Source: an uncultured Alphaproteobacteria bacterium
GTDB lineage: Bacteria; Pseudomonadota; Alphaproteobacteria; Rhodobacterales; Rhodobacteraceae
Reading direction: 5' to 3'
Length of the DNA: 64,000 bases
Assembly (NCBI GenBank): GCA_902586885.1
Contig: CACIJG010000002.1
Location: forward strand, 1 to 64,000
Shown piece after piece: positions 55,820-64,000 of the stretch. The notes under the pieces were generated by a model. The model was not told where the DNA came from, made no database searches, and worked only from the letters and a program-made list of their open reading frames with translations. The position numbers and the translations under genes are program-made. Every line of letters starts with the position of its first letter. The first letter of the stretch is position 1.

Positions 55820-56683
55820 TCAATTATTTTCTAGAATTATATGCCCAACAGCCGTATTTGAAGCAGGGACATGATAGTGGCGATGAACCTCAGTCACATT
55901 TTCGTTTAAAGCACCTCTCATAATTAACCACATAACCATTTCAATACCCTCACTACCGGTTTCCCTTAAATACTCAAGATGTGTGATTTGGCTAGCAGCA
56001 ATAGGGTCCTCTGTCATTAGATCTAGAAAACGTTTGTCCCATTCAGAATTAATAAGCCCAGCTCTTTTATATTGTAACTGATGGCTCATACCCCCTGTCC
56101 CAAAGATAACAACTTTTAAATCTTCTTCATAACTTTCAATAGCACTTCGTATAGCTTTACCCAAATTATAGCATCTATTTCCAGTAGGCGCAGGATATTG
56201 TACTACGTTTACACAAAGAGGAATCACCAGCGCAGGCCATTCTTCATTTTGCTTAATATTTCCAAACATTACTGAAAGAGGTACAGTAAGACCATGATCA
56301 ACTTCCATTTCGTTCATTATTGTAATGTCAAATTCATTTAGAACTAAATACTGCGCTATATGACTTGCCATCTTTTGATGGTTTTTCACTGCTGGGACAG
56401 GCCTAGGTCCCCAGCCTTCATCCGCTGGATGGAATTCAGCACCACACCCTAGTGCAAAAGTGGGAATGCATCTCGCATCGAAGGCAGTGCAATGATCATT
56501 ATAAACAAGAAAAATAACATCGGGATTTTGTTTTTTCATCCATTCCCTAGATCTATTAAATCCATCGAAAATTGGTTTCCAATAGTCATCATTAGTTATA
56601 CCGGTATCCATCGCAACACCAATTGCTGGCACATGTGAACACCCTACTCCAGCCATTATTTTTGCCATTAATCTTCTCCCCAC
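55820..56683 (-). CDS. ligB: Protocatechuate 4,5-dioxygenase beta (catalytic) subunit
   Basis: A 287-residue class III extradiol dioxygenase subunit. The N-terminal VGCSHVPAIGVAMDTG holds the first iron-binding His, FLVYNDHCTAFDARCIP the next region, and EMEVDHGLTVPLSVMFG (~129-145) the catalytic His. The C-terminal GTGGMSHQLQYKRAG carries the family's substrate-contact segment. It opens the protocatechuate ring between C4 and C5. Gallate use cannot be ruled out. Overlaps ligA by 16 bases. Confidence 0.92.
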   Translation of the reverse strand: MGRRLMAKIMAGVGCSHVPAIGVAMDTGITNDDYWKPIFDGFNRSREWMKKQNPDVIFLVYNDHCTAFDARCIPTFALGCGAEFHPADEGWGPRPVPAVKNHQKMASHIAQYLVLNEFDITIMNEMEVDHGLTVPLSVMFGNIKQNEEWPALVIPLCVNVVQYPAPTGNRCYNLGKAIRSAIESYEEDLKVVIFGTGGMSHQLQYKRAGLINSEWDKRFLDLMTEDPIAASQITHLEYLRETGSEGIEMVMWLIMRGALNENVTEVHRHYHVPASNTAVGHIILENN

Positions 56684-57060
56684 TCAGACTTATCTCTATT
56701 ACCCTCTATTGAACGTCCGCCTTTGATCATCATCTCTCGATAAGAATCTACTCCCATACCAGTCATTCGACCAGCAAGGTTTTGGAAATTAATCCCATCA
56801 TTAGCAGCTAGTTTAGAGGTGTAATAGATATTTCCTCCCAACTCCAAAAGAAGATTCCAGTCCCTTAACAAAACAGCTTCACGCTGCTGCCTAGACATAG
56901 GATAGGAGTCAAGATATACCTCTTCATTTTCATTAAAAGCGTCTCTATTTTTCTGTAGCCTAAGTGAGATACAAAATTGATTTAAATGATATCCCTCTCT
57001 TGATCTGTCTGCGTCGAATACAATTGTACCCGGAATATTATCATACTCTTTCTTTGTCAT
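56668..57060 (-). CDS. ligA: Protocatechuate 4,5-dioxygenase alpha subunit
   Basis: A 130-residue small subunit, all helical, that caps the active site of LigB. The segments NQFCISLRLQKNRDAFNENE, LDSYPMSRQQREAVLLRDWN and LLELGGNIYYTSKLAANDG match LigA closely. It precedes ligB with a 16-base overlap. The region upstream (57061-57158) separates the set from the DUF1932 dehydrogenase gene and may hold the ligA promoter. Confidence 0.92.
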   Translation of the reverse strand: MTKKEYDNIPGTIVFDADRSREGYHLNQFCISLRLQKNRDAFNENEEVYLDSYPMSRQQREAVLLRDWNLLLELGGNIYYTSKLAANDGINFQNLAGRMTGMGVDSYREMMIKGGRSIEGNRDKSEWGED

Positions 57061-57158
57061 TTAAACAGGACACTCCTCTTAACCATAAGTTTTAATAATA
57101 ATAATAAATAATATTTTTAAAAACAAAATTAAAGATATCTCGTTAGTAATAATTTTTA

Positions 57159-58112
57159 TTAATCTATTGTGCCTCTAAGCTCTTTGGATACCTGTTTGGC
57201 AAAAGCATTAAACCTCTCTTTTATTTCCGGATAAGAAATCTTTAGTTCTAATGAACCCATTTTTTCTTGCCAAATAGATGTTGCCTTTGACATTTGGTTT
57301 ATAAGCTTCAAGTCTTCAAGCATTTTTGATACCTCTTTCAGTTCTTCTGCTCGACGCTTTCCATGAACAAGACTTCTCTCAAAATTGTAAATTGAATGAG
57401 TGAGAATATCAAAGTAGGGATGCCCCTCCGATAGTGAAGTAAAAACTTCGTCCAACACATCGGCTTCAACAGCTGCCAGAGCACACTCTGCGGTTAATGC
57501 CTCTAATCCTTTAACCATTATGGAACGAACCATCTTTATAGATGACGCACGACCAACAGGTCCGTCAATAACCCTAGCATTCATTGGAATTTTTTCTAAA
57601 ATTAAGTTAGCTTGCGCTATATTATCCCCTGAGATAAGAAGAGGAACAAGGTTTTTTTTAGGATAAACAGGCGTCATAACCGCAACGTCTACATAAGACC
57701 CACCACTAGAATGAATGATTTTAAAAGCCTTTTGTTTTGAAGAGGGTGCACACGAATTAAGATCAAAAAAATAAGCCCCTTTTTTTAAGTATGAAGACGC
57801 CTCTTTGGCCACCGCAAAAGCTTGATCAGCAGTAACTGTAGAAAAAATAATATCTGCTTCTTTTATCATTTCATCTAAAGTTAACTTAATGCAAATATTT
57901 AGCATTCTTCCCCTGGAAATTATTTCTTCCCTTGCATCGTTTGATTGCAATTTAATGTCAAAGGCTTGTACCTGCTTATTTCTTTTACTTCCAAAGCCAG
58001 AAATAATTGCTGATGCCGCTTCTCCTAAACCAATAAAAGCTATGGAACACTTATCTATCTGCACTAAATCAATCAAATCTTTTAAGGTCCCCTTCAAAGG
58101 TTTTTGGCACAA
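57159..58112 (-). CDS. NAD(P)-dependent oxidoreductase with DUF1932 C-terminal domain
   Basis: A 317-residue member of the 6-phosphogluconate-dehydrogenase-like superfamily. The Rossmann start is IAFIGLGEAASAIISGFGS (~residues 23-41), ADIIFSTVTADQA follows, and GPVGRASSIKMVRSIMVKGLEAL (~191-213) contains the catalytic-Lys helix. The C-terminal half matches the DUF1932 domain. Such genes recur beside 4,5-cleavage genes, but the reaction is unassigned. Possibly a hydroxyacid or aromatic-intermediate dehydrogenase. Upstream lies tRNA-Leu(CAA). Confidence 0.8.
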   Translation of the reverse strand: MCQKPLKGTLKDLIDLVQIDKCSIAFIGLGEAASAIISGFGSKRNKQVQAFDIKLQSNDAREEIISRGRMLNICIKLTLDEMIKEADIIFSTVTADQAFAVAKEASSYLKKGAYFFDLNSCAPSSKQKAFKIIHSSGGSYVDVAVMTPVYPKKNLVPLLISGDNIAQANLILEKIPMNARVIDGPVGRASSIKMVRSIMVKGLEALTAECALAAVEADVLDEVFTSLSEGHPYFDILTHSIYNFERSLVHGKRRAEELKEVSKMLEDLKLINQMSKATSIWQEKMGSLELKISYPEIKERFNAFAKQVSKELRGTID

Positions 58113-58141
58113 CTCAAAAAAATAAATTTTTTAGCTTTCAA

Positions 58142-58227
58142 TGGTGCCCAAGGAGAGACTCGAACTCTCACGATATCACTACCGGCGGATTTTGAGTCCG
58201 CTGCGTCTACCATTCCGCCACTTGGGC
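58142..58227 (-). tRNA. tRNA-Leu (anticodon CAA)
   Basis: On the minus strand GCCCAAG pairs with CTTGGGC and is followed by ACCA. The D-arm is GCGGAATGGTAGACGC, anticodon stem GCGGA/TCCGC holds CTCAAAA (anticodon CAA), a long variable arm is present, and the T-loop has TTCGAGT. 86 nucleotides. Unlike tRNA-Leu(GAG), its 3' end has no duplicate in the window. Confidence 0.95.
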
Positions 58228-58304
58228 TTAATATCAGAACAATCTTTCTACTTGCATTACGCTTCTTACCAATTAAAAAGTCAATAGTAAGTTATATAAA
58301 ATAA

Positions 58305-58895
58305 ATGAAATTTTTAAAATTAAGAAACACAAGTGAAACAGTAGAAAACGCTCTCAAAAGCCGGTTCTCACTGATAATTCTTTGCCTTTGGTCTTATACT
58401 GAGGCGTTTGTATTTCCTATTCCCCCTGACCCGTTTTTAATTGCACTGATTTTGGTTAACAGGAGTAGCTTCCTTCTTTATATATCCTTGTGCACAATAT
58501 CCTCCATTTTAGGAGGTATTACTGGTTACTATATTGGTTTTGTTTTCTGGGAGGAGATTGGAATTCATATAACCGAATACCTAGCGTTAACCACTCATGT
58601 GAATGATTTTAAAGAGCTATATAATACAAATGGTTCTTTGGCTGTGTTCGTAGCAGGCGTTTCACCAATCCCATACAAATTAGTAACCTTGCTTTCTGGT
58701 ATAAGTGGAATGAACTTTCTCTATTTTTTAATTTTTTCAATTTTGTCTCGAGGGTTAAGATTTTTCTTAGTTGGTTTATTAGTATATTATTTTGGCGATT
58801 GGGCTAAAAAGTTTATTGAAAAAAGATTAGGAGCTATTATTCTTTTTTTTATAATCTTTATGATTATAATTTTTTACTTATCAGGAAAGCTTTGA
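58305..58895 (+). CDS. YqaA/DedA-like membrane protein
   Basis: A 196-residue protein of the VTT (SNARE-associated/DedA) superfamily. Reentrant-loop signatures are seen: PIPPDPFLIALILVNR near residue 36, GGITGYYIGFVFWEEIG near 70, and the second-half FVAGVSPIPYKLVTLLSGISGMNF near 117. Four to five membrane spans are predicted. These proteins are linked to lipid scrambling or proton-dependent transport. It ends 4 bases past the start of dsbB, so the two are coupled. Confidence 0.82.
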   Translation: MKFLKLRNTSETVENALKSRFSLIILCLWSYTEAFVFPIPPDPFLIALILVNRSSFLLYISLCTISSILGGITGYYIGFVFWEEIGIHITEYLALTTHVNDFKELYNTNGSLAVFVAGVSPIPYKLVTLLSGISGMNFLYFLIFSILSRGLRFFLVGLLVYYFGDWAKKFIEKRLGAIILFFIIFMIIIFYLSGKL

Positions 58896-59401
58896 AAATC
58901 AATTTTTTAAACTATGTCTTTTTGGGCGGAGTATCCTTAGCAATGCTTATGTTTGCTTTGGTTTCAGAATATATTTTTGGATATCAACCCTGTGCTCTTT
59001 GTATACAACAGAGGTATCCTCACGTTCTCATTGTTGCTCTTTGTCTGATTATTTTTATCGGGCAAAAAAAAATCTCAACTATTTATGCTTTAAATATTCT
59101 ATTGATTGGCATAAGCGTTATTCTCGCATTCTATCATGTTGGTGTAGAAAATAATATTTTTGTTGGACCAGAATCTTGTTCTCCTTACGATCTCTCCAAT
59201 AATTTGGATAAAAGTCCTAAGGTACTTTTAAATGAAATTTTATCTAAGCCAATGATAAGTTGTAATTTAGTGAGCTGGTCTTTCTTGAATTTATCTATGG
59301 CATCTTGGAATTTAATCCTATCTGTTATACTTTTATTTTGTTGGATATTCTCCTTAAGACAGCTGATTAAACCTTATTCCTCAAGCTCTACGTCCCAATA
59401 A
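58892..59401 (+). CDS. dsbB: Disulfide bond formation protein DsbB
   Basis: A 169-residue, four-helix membrane protein that reoxidises DsbA using quinone. The first periplasmic Cys pair is in PCALCIQQRYPH (~residues 31-42), with the Arg that stabilises bound quinone. The second pair is split: SCSPYDLS and the later ISCNLVSWSFLNLS. The track start ATG may not be exact (TTG at 58892), since the gene overlaps the YqaA-like stop. Convergent overlap of 28 bases with the HNH gene at its end. Confidence 0.88.
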   Translation: MKINFLNYVFLGGVSLAMLMFALVSEYIFGYQPCALCIQQRYPHVLIVALCLIIFIGQKKISTIYALNILLIGISVILAFYHVGVENNIFVGPESCSPYDLSNNLDKSPKVLLNEILSKPMISCNLVSWSFLNLSMASWNLILSVILLFCWIFSLRQLIKPYSSSSTSQ

Positions 59402-59961
59402 AGAAAATCCCTCCAAGTTGCATGGAGATTCTGTGGAGGAAATTTTCTCCCTTTGTTGAGCAATATCTCAGGTGAAGGTTTTGAAGGCAGAGCGGCTAAT
59501 TTCAACCCTACTTGACCCGCAGATTTCGCTGCTTTCTTTAAATTACACATATTACAGGCAGCTACCACATTTTCCCATTTAGTTTTTCCTCCCTTACATT
59601 TTGGAATCACGTGATCAAAGGTCAAGTCATTACTCTCTTTTCCACAATACTGGCATTTAAATTCATCTCTCAAAAATAAATTGAATCTAGAAAAAGGAAC
59701 CTTCCTGGAAGGTTGAATAAAGGACTTCAGAACTATTACAGAGGGTATAGGCAGTATCAAACTTGCCGAGCGCACCACCTCTTTATACTCAGCTACAACA
59801 TCTACCCTATCTAAATAAACTGCCTTTATTGCATCTTGCCAGGACCAGAGAGATAATGGAAAATAAGATAAAGGTCTATAATCAGCATTTAAAATCAATG
59901 CAGGCCAGTTCTGGGCCTTATTTGAATAATCTGTTGATATTTCACCTAGACTATCTAACAT
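59374..59961 (-). CDS. HNH endonuclease
   Basis: A 195-residue protein with a McrA-type HNH domain: two zinc Cys pairs, CQYCGKESNDLTFDHVIPKCKGG (~residues 101-123) and CNMCNLKKAA, and the catalytic His in the DHVIP segment. The N-terminal half (LILNADYRPLSYFPLSLWSWQDAI) matches a widespread bacterial HNH family of unknown biological role. It is a chromosomal gene, and nothing suggests a mobile intron. Confidence 0.9.
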   Translation of the reverse strand: MLDSLGEISTDYSNKAQNWPALILNADYRPLSYFPLSLWSWQDAIKAVYLDRVDVVAEYKEVVRSASLILPIPSVIVLKSFIQPSRKVPFSRFNLFLRDEFKCQYCGKESNDLTFDHVIPKCKGGKTKWENVVAACNMCNLKKAAKSAGQVGLKLAALPSKPSPEILLNKGRKFPPQNLHATWRDFLYWDVELEE

Positions 59962-60053
59962 AAACGGTTTTTACAAAGCCTCATCATTAATGATATTTTA
60001 TTAGAAAGAAAGAAAATTTCAACAACATTGGATTTTTTAAAATTTAGAAACTA

Positions 60054-60716
60054 TTAAGTTAAAACTTTTCGTAAAAAGGTCATCGCCTTTTCAAGACCGT
60101 CTGGCGCGATGCCATGGCCTACATTTTTGCTAATATGAGAGGAGAAACTTACACCAAGATCTTTTAAAGTTTTCTCAGCTTCGTTCAGAAAAGATATCGG
60201 AACTACCTCGTCTGCATCCCCATGAACAAGAATTACTGGAGGATATTTATCTTTCTTCTCGCCTTTCAAAACGTCTGGCATTAACAGTCGCCCAGAAAAT
60301 CCTACTATCCCTCCTAAAATATTTCTATGCCTTAATCCAATATTAAGCGAGATCATAGTGCCCTGACTGAATCCTACTAGAGCTATATCTTCAAAACTCA
60401 ACCTAAATTTTTCAAGGTATTCATAAATTAGATTATTCACGAGCTTTTCTGAGTCTGCCAAAGCTTTCATCATTACCGGAACCGTCGATCCATCAACTTC
60501 TGGAATTGGGAACCACTCGAACCCAAAAGGGGAAGCTCCACATTTCCTTGGAGCATTAGGAGCAGAAAAGAAACAGTCTGGTAATTGTTGACTTAAAGGA
60601 TCAGAAAGAGATATTAAATCAGCTCCATCAGCTCCATAACCATGAAGAAAAATTACAATTTTTTTGACTTTCCCAGAAGCCGGCATTTTCTCCGATACTT
60701 CCAATTTTTCTACCAT
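60054..60716 (-). CDS. Carboxylesterase/phospholipase family alpha/beta-hydrolase
   Basis: A 220-residue serine hydrolase of the small carboxylesterase group. The oxyanion region is FLHGYGADGADLISL (~residues 27-41), the nucleophile lies in VGFSQGTMISLNIG (~114-127), Asp in LVHGDADEVVP (~163-173) and His in VGHGIAPDG (~201-209). A broad-range short-chain esterase is the usual function. It overlaps the alkA-like gene upstream by 7 bases. Confidence 0.88.
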   Translation of the reverse strand: MVEKLEVSEKMPASGKVKKIVIFLHGYGADGADLISLSDPLSQQLPDCFFSAPNAPRKCGASPFGFEWFPIPEVDGSTVPVMMKALADSEKLVNNLIYEYLEKFRLSFEDIALVGFSQGTMISLNIGLRHRNILGGIVGFSGRLLMPDVLKGEKKDKYPPVILVHGDADEVVPISFLNEAEKTLKDLGVSFSSHISKNVGHGIAPDGLEKAMTFLRKVLT

Positions 60717-61327
60717 AACGTTGACTCCCGAGATTTATCATGTTTATAAAAATGCCACAAAAGTAGCGCACATATGGACCTAAAAGGTTTCCAGTGTTCA
60801 GACAAGTTTCTCATTTCTTTTTCAGTTGGTCTAGTATTAAGTTGAAGTAAAAGTCGCGATGCTTCTTGCAACGCAAGGTCACCAGCAGGAAAAACATCCT
60901 CTCTCTTCAAACTAAAGATAAGATAAATTTCAGCAGTCCACTGCCCTATTCCTTTTATTGAAGTCAATAAGTTAATAATTTTTTCGTTACTAAATTTATC
61001 CAACTCTTCATATTTAATATTGCTATTTGCCAAGCTTTTTAGATAGTGGATTTTTTGTCTAGACAATCCTATAGCCCTTAATTCACTATCTTTTGCTGAT
61101 CTCAAATTATAGCCGTCATTAAACCCACTCTCCAAAAATCTATTCCATATTGCGGATGCCGAAGCTATTGAGAGTTGTTGACCAACTATAGTTTTTTGAA
61201 GCGCCTTATACCCTTGCTCCCTTGGCAAAAAATCTGGCAACCCTGCCCTCTCTTCAATTACCTCAAATCTTTTTTCAATAGCATAAATTTTCTTAAGGCT
61301 ACTGTTTATAAGTTTTTTATTTATCAT
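60710..61327 (-). CDS. DNA-3-methyladenine glycosylase II-like (AlkA/HhH-GPD)
   Basis: A 205-residue base-excision repair enzyme. VGQQLSIASASAIWNRF (~residues 48-64) matches the AlkA start, the helix-hairpin-helix plus catalytic Asp segment is IKGIGQWTAEIYLIFSLKREDVFPAGDLALQEA (~124-157), and the C-terminus WKPFRSICALLLWHFY is typical. It removes alkylated purines from DNA. It is shorter than E. coli AlkA because the N-terminal domain is missing, as in many bacterial relatives. It starts 2 bases past the next gene's stop. Confidence 0.9.
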   Translation of the reverse strand: MINKKLINSSLKKIYAIEKRFEVIEERAGLPDFLPREQGYKALQKTIVGQQLSIASASAIWNRFLESGFNDGYNLRSAKDSELRAIGLSRQKIHYLKSLANSNIKYEELDKFSNEKIINLLTSIKGIGQWTAEIYLIFSLKREDVFPAGDLALQEASRLLLQLNTRPTEKEMRNLSEHWKPFRSICALLLWHFYKHDKSRESTLW

Positions 61328-61329
61328 AT

Positions 61330-62163
61330 TTAATATTTCTGCAGAGAAAACATTATTTTATTTATATTTTTATTATAAAAACTAAGATTAATCTTCCTCT
61401 CAAGAACTATATCTGGATTTTTACGAATTGACATAAGAGCCGGGATATATCCAAGTGCCGGTTCCAAAACTGAAAAAATTTCTCTCTTACGAAATTTGCG
61501 AGATTCTGTTATTCCTTTCTTAAGATATTTAAGAGCCATATCTGCCTCTGCCTTGAGTCTTTTTCTTATATTTTCATTTAATTTTAGTGAAAAGAGATCG
61601 TCGTAGTCAGATTTTTTCTCCAAAAATACGGAATACAGGCCTCTCTCTGCTAAAGCACGTGTTCCCAACAACAATCTAGCTGTACCGAAAGGCATTCCAA
61701 AATATTTGGCAAATCTATACCTGTCTCCTATTTCGTCTCCTGAAGAAAAGCAATTCAAGGCCATCAAAGTTAAATTCACCGCCGTTTGTTCTATGTAATC
61801 AGCTTGCTGATCAACCGATAAAAATGGGTCGTTGCAAGCATTTGTGTATCTTGCATTTACAAGCTTTTTCAGATGCTTCTTGTCTAATTTTTTTTCTTTT
61901 ACCATTTCTCCCAGGACTTTTAAAAATGGGTGTGCCTTATATCTATAATCTAACTCAATGGTGTCTATGCATTCTTCCCACCATTTTAGTTTCAAAATAG
62001 CAATATCCTTATCAGCCGTTTTCCAGGGTATATTTGCTAATTCTAGATTTAAGACATACAAGGCGGCAACTTTTTCTAAAACACTTTCCTCAATCCTCGC
62101 CAATGGAACATATCTCTCCGAATCAAATTTTTTTAAAGTCTTTAACCAAATTTGGCTACTCAA
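61330..62163 (-). CDS. Squalene/phytoene synthase family protein (NDUFAF6-like)
   Basis: A ~277-residue all-helical protein of the squalene/phytoene synthase superfamily: LYVLNLELANIPWKTADK, LKLKWWEECIDTIE, and DYIEQTAVNLTLMALNCF. The Asp-rich catalytic motifs of true prenyl synthases are weak, so it more likely belongs to the NDUFAF6-like branch (complex I assembly) found in alphaproteobacteria. The ORF track runs to 62265, but that part overlaps cimA out of frame. I start at TTG 62163, which overlaps the cimA stop (AATTGA) behind the ribosome binding site GGAGGGAG. Confidence 0.75.
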   Translation of the reverse strand: MSSQIWLKTLKKFDSERYVPLARIEESVLEKVAALYVLNLELANIPWKTADKDIAILKLKWWEECIDTIELDYRYKAHPFLKVLGEMVKEKKLDKKHLKKLVNARYTNACNDPFLSVDQQADYIEQTAVNLTLMALNCFSSGDEIGDRYRFAKYFGMPFGTARLLLGTRALAERGLYSVFLEKKSDYDDLFSLKLNENIRKRLKAEADMALKYLKKGITESRKFRKREIFSVLEPALGYIPALMSIRKNPDIVLERKINLSFYNKNINKIMFSLQKY

Positions 62164-63788
62164 TTTGGCGTCGCTCCCTCCTTGATTAATTTCCAATTGA
62201 TAGAATCCAAAAGGGCTTGAAAGCTTGCATCGAGAATATTTGCTGAAACACCCACGGTTGACCACCTTGTGCCTTTTGAATCTTCACTGTCAATTAGAAC
62301 TCTGGTCACTGCTGAGGTTCCCCCTGAGGTTATCCTTACCTTAAAATCAACTAGCTTTAGATCATTGATAATATCTTGATATTTCCCTAGGTCTTTTCCT
62401 ATTGCTTTTGCAAGGGCGTTAACGGGCCCCAAATCGTTCAAACGTTCATCCATGCTTTCCGAAACAGAAAGTGTTTCATTTTCTCCAATCTTTACTACTA
62501 CGACTGCCTCAGACAATGTGTTCATATTTCCTAAGGCATCAATTCGACGTTCTGTGGTAACCCTATACCGTTTAACCTCAAAAAAACTTGGCATTTGATT
62601 TAAAATTTTTCTAGCAAATATCTCGAACGATGCTGAGGCTGAATCAAATGAGAATCCCTGATTTTCTTTTTCTTTAATTTGTTTTAATAACTCGGATAAT
62701 CTAGTATCGTCTTTTGATACCTCTATCCCTGCCTGAAGAAGCCTTTCTCTTAGGTTAGATTGTCCAGCCTGGTTAGAGACAGGTATAATTCTTTCGTTTC
62801 CGACTATATCTGGGGATATATGTTCATAGGTACCCGTATTTTTTAATATTGCGCTTGCATGTAAGCCGGCTTTGTGGGCAAAAGCAGAGCTTCCCACATA
62901 AGGCGCAAATCTGTTTGGAACTCTATTTAATACATCGTCCATTAAGCGTGATGCTCTCGTTAACTCTTTTAGATTGGCTATAGTTATCCCTGTATGAAAT
63001 TTATCAGCAAAGGGTTTTTTTAAAAGTAGTGTTGGAATAATTGATATCAGGTTTGCATTACCACATCTTTCACCAAGCCCATTCAGTGTTCCTTGTATCT
63101 GTCTTACTCCTGCACTGACTGCAGCTAATGAGTTAGCAACTGCATTCTCAGTATCATTATGGGCATGAATGCCTAGCTTATTTGTGTCTAATCCTGCTTT
63201 AGATAGTTCTTGAACAGTAGAATAAATCTGGTCGGGCATACACCCCCCGTTTGTATCACATAAAATTACCCATTTAGCACCAGCTTTTAAGGCTTCTTGA
63301 ACTATTCTGGTGGAGTATTCAGGATCAGACAAAAAGCCATCAAAAAAATGCTCAGCATCAAAGTGAACTTCCTTCCCCAATGATTTTAGATAACTTATCG
63401 AAGAGACTATAAGTTCCATATTCTCCTCAAGTGAAATACCTAGAGCTTGCTTTACATGAAACTCATGAGATTTTCCTACTAAACAAACCACACTAGTTCT
63501 GGAATTAACAATTTCTGATAAAACTTCATCATTTTCAGCAGACCTACCAAACCGTTTTGTCATACCAAAAGCCACGAGTTTTGCATTTATAAAAGAGTTT
63601 TTCTGATCAAAAAAATCACTATCGGTTGGGTTTGCTCCTGGCCAACCTCCTTCTATGTAATCTACCCCAAGATTATCCAACAAATTAGAAATTCTGTTTT
63701 TATCTTCCAGAGAAAACGTTACACCCTGAGTTTGCTGTCCATCCCTTAGCGTTGTATCATATATATATAGTCGTTCCGTAGCAGTCAT
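62160..63788 (-). CDS. cimA: Citramalate synthase
   Basis: A 542-residue homocitrate/2-isopropylmalate-synthase family enzyme that makes citramalate from pyruvate and acetyl-CoA, a threonine-independent entry to isoleucine. Seen: the catalytic YDTTLRDGQQTQGVTFS (~9-25), the metal site HAHNDTENAVANSLAAVSAGV (~204-224) and NGLGERCGNANL. The LeuA-type dimer/feedback domain occupies the last ~120 residues. It fits with ilvI/ilvH elsewhere in the window. Starts inside the cysS stop (ATGA overlap). Confidence 0.93.
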   Translation of the reverse strand: MTATERLYIYDTTLRDGQQTQGVTFSLEDKNRISNLLDNLGVDYIEGGWPGANPTDSDFFDQKNSFINAKLVAFGMTKRFGRSAENDEVLSEIVNSRTSVVCLVGKSHEFHVKQALGISLEENMELIVSSISYLKSLGKEVHFDAEHFFDGFLSDPEYSTRIVQEALKAGAKWVILCDTNGGCMPDQIYSTVQELSKAGLDTNKLGIHAHNDTENAVANSLAAVSAGVRQIQGTLNGLGERCGNANLISIIPTLLLKKPFADKFHTGITIANLKELTRASRLMDDVLNRVPNRFAPYVGSSAFAHKAGLHASAILKNTGTYEHISPDIVGNERIIPVSNQAGQSNLRERLLQAGIEVSKDDTRLSELLKQIKEKENQGFSFDSASASFEIFARKILNQMPSFFEVKRYRVTTERRIDALGNMNTLSEAVVVVKIGENETLSVSESMDERLNDLGPVNALAKAIGKDLGKYQDIINDLKLVDFKVRITSGGTSAVTRVLIDSEDSKGTRWSTVGVSANILDASFQALLDSINWKLIKEGATPN

Positions 63789-64000
63789 AAATTTTCCAAC
63801 TTTTCCTTAATGAAATTGTCTTTTATTTTCCAAGAAGTCTTGTCTTCATTATCTTTTATTTCTACACCTGCCAATAATAAATTCTCTCTGATTTTATCGG
63901 CAGTGGCAAAGTCTTTTTTTATCCTAGCTTCTTTCCGTTTTTCTAAAAGATGAGTTATTTTTCCTGCAATTTGTGGTCCAACATTATTTTTTTTCTTACT
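63785..64000 (-). CDS. cysS: Cysteinyl-tRNA synthetase, C-terminal fragment (runs off the window)
   Basis: The last 71 residues of a frame that continues beyond the window edge: HLLEKRKEARIKKDFATADK followed by IRENLLLAGVEIKDNEDKTSW, the C-terminal end conserved in bacterial CysRS. The stop TGA overlaps the cimA ATG. Catalytic domains lie outside the window. It was not in the ORF track because no start is included. Confidence 0.88.
   Translation of the reverse strand, partial: SKKKNNVGPQIAGKITHLLEKRKEARIKKDFATADKIRENLLLAGVEIKDNEDKTSWKIKDNFIKEKLENL

Noticed and set aside
58104-58304. 66-residue ORF on the plus strand
   Set aside because: It runs antisense through tRNA-Leu(CAA); the familiar-looking peptide GETRTLTISLPADFESAAST is the tRNA read as protein.
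62164-62265. N-terminal 34 codons of the squalene/phytoene synthase-like ORF
   Set aside because: They overlap cimA coding sequence in another frame and contain no family sequence; TTG 62163 behind GGAGGGAG is a better start.

Overview
The window is AT-rich chromosomal DNA from a bacterium that looks like a free-living, probably marine, alphaproteobacterium. This is an inference from gene content: a double cold-shock-domain protein, a B12-dependent NrdJ of about 1200 residues, a lone ctaD, the DUF2244/ATPase/metA neighbourhood, a Fur protein without the CxxC motifs, class II DAHP synthase, a Tat-exported TRAP binding protein and a protocatechuate 4,5-cleavage cluster. I cannot place it more finely. 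There is no rRNA, CRISPR array, recognisable transposase or integrase. Three tRNA genes are present: Leu(GAG), Pro(TGG) and Leu(CAA).

Layout. Bases 1-12 kb carry unrelated single genes: a deoxyribosyltransferase-like protein, a photolyase-FAD-domain protein, a class IV-like histone deacetylase, an ABC exporter, a small DCC-oxidoreductase operon, a MORN-type protein, a TauE/SafE permease, a Bcr/CflA-type MFS pump, a CIA30 protein and a P-loop kinase/nucleotidyltransferase pair. Bases 12.1-21.5 kb are an accessory region of short, mostly unrecognised genes in both orientations, punctuated by eight same-orientation copies of a roughly 30-85 bp direct repeat. It ends at tRNA-Leu(GAG), whose 3' end is duplicated 2.2 kb inside the region. 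Three genes in it are paralogues of each other, one is a DMSP-lyase-like cupin, one encodes a coiled coil with asparagine every seventh residue, and one appears to start with ATT.

From 21.6 kb onward the window is mostly conserved housekeeping: lipB, ctaD, DUF2244, an ATPase, metA (with the acetyl-CoA-type glutamate) and bpt; a TRAP transporter dctP-dctQ-dctM whose large subunit carries a long coiled-coil tail; ilvI-ilvH; nrdJ; tRNA-Pro; csp; pdxH; a fabI-gpt-mazG-fur-eno run; then plsC, gamma carbonic anhydrase, gmk, serB and aroG-II on the other strand; and htpG.

Bases 50.1-58.1 kb, all on the minus strand, encode the protocatechuate 4,5-cleavage route: LigAB opens the ring, LigC oxidises the semialdehyde, LigI hydrolyses 2-pyrone-4,6-dicarboxylate, GalD tautomerises, GalB hydrates and LigK splits the product to pyruvate and oxaloacetate. 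A DUF1932 dehydrogenase precedes the set and an SCPx-type thiolase follows it. The end of the window has a YqaA-like protein, dsbB, an HNH nuclease, and a compact minus-strand run cysS(partial)-cimA-squalene/phytoene-synthase-like-alkA-like-carboxylesterase with overlapping or nearly touching genes.
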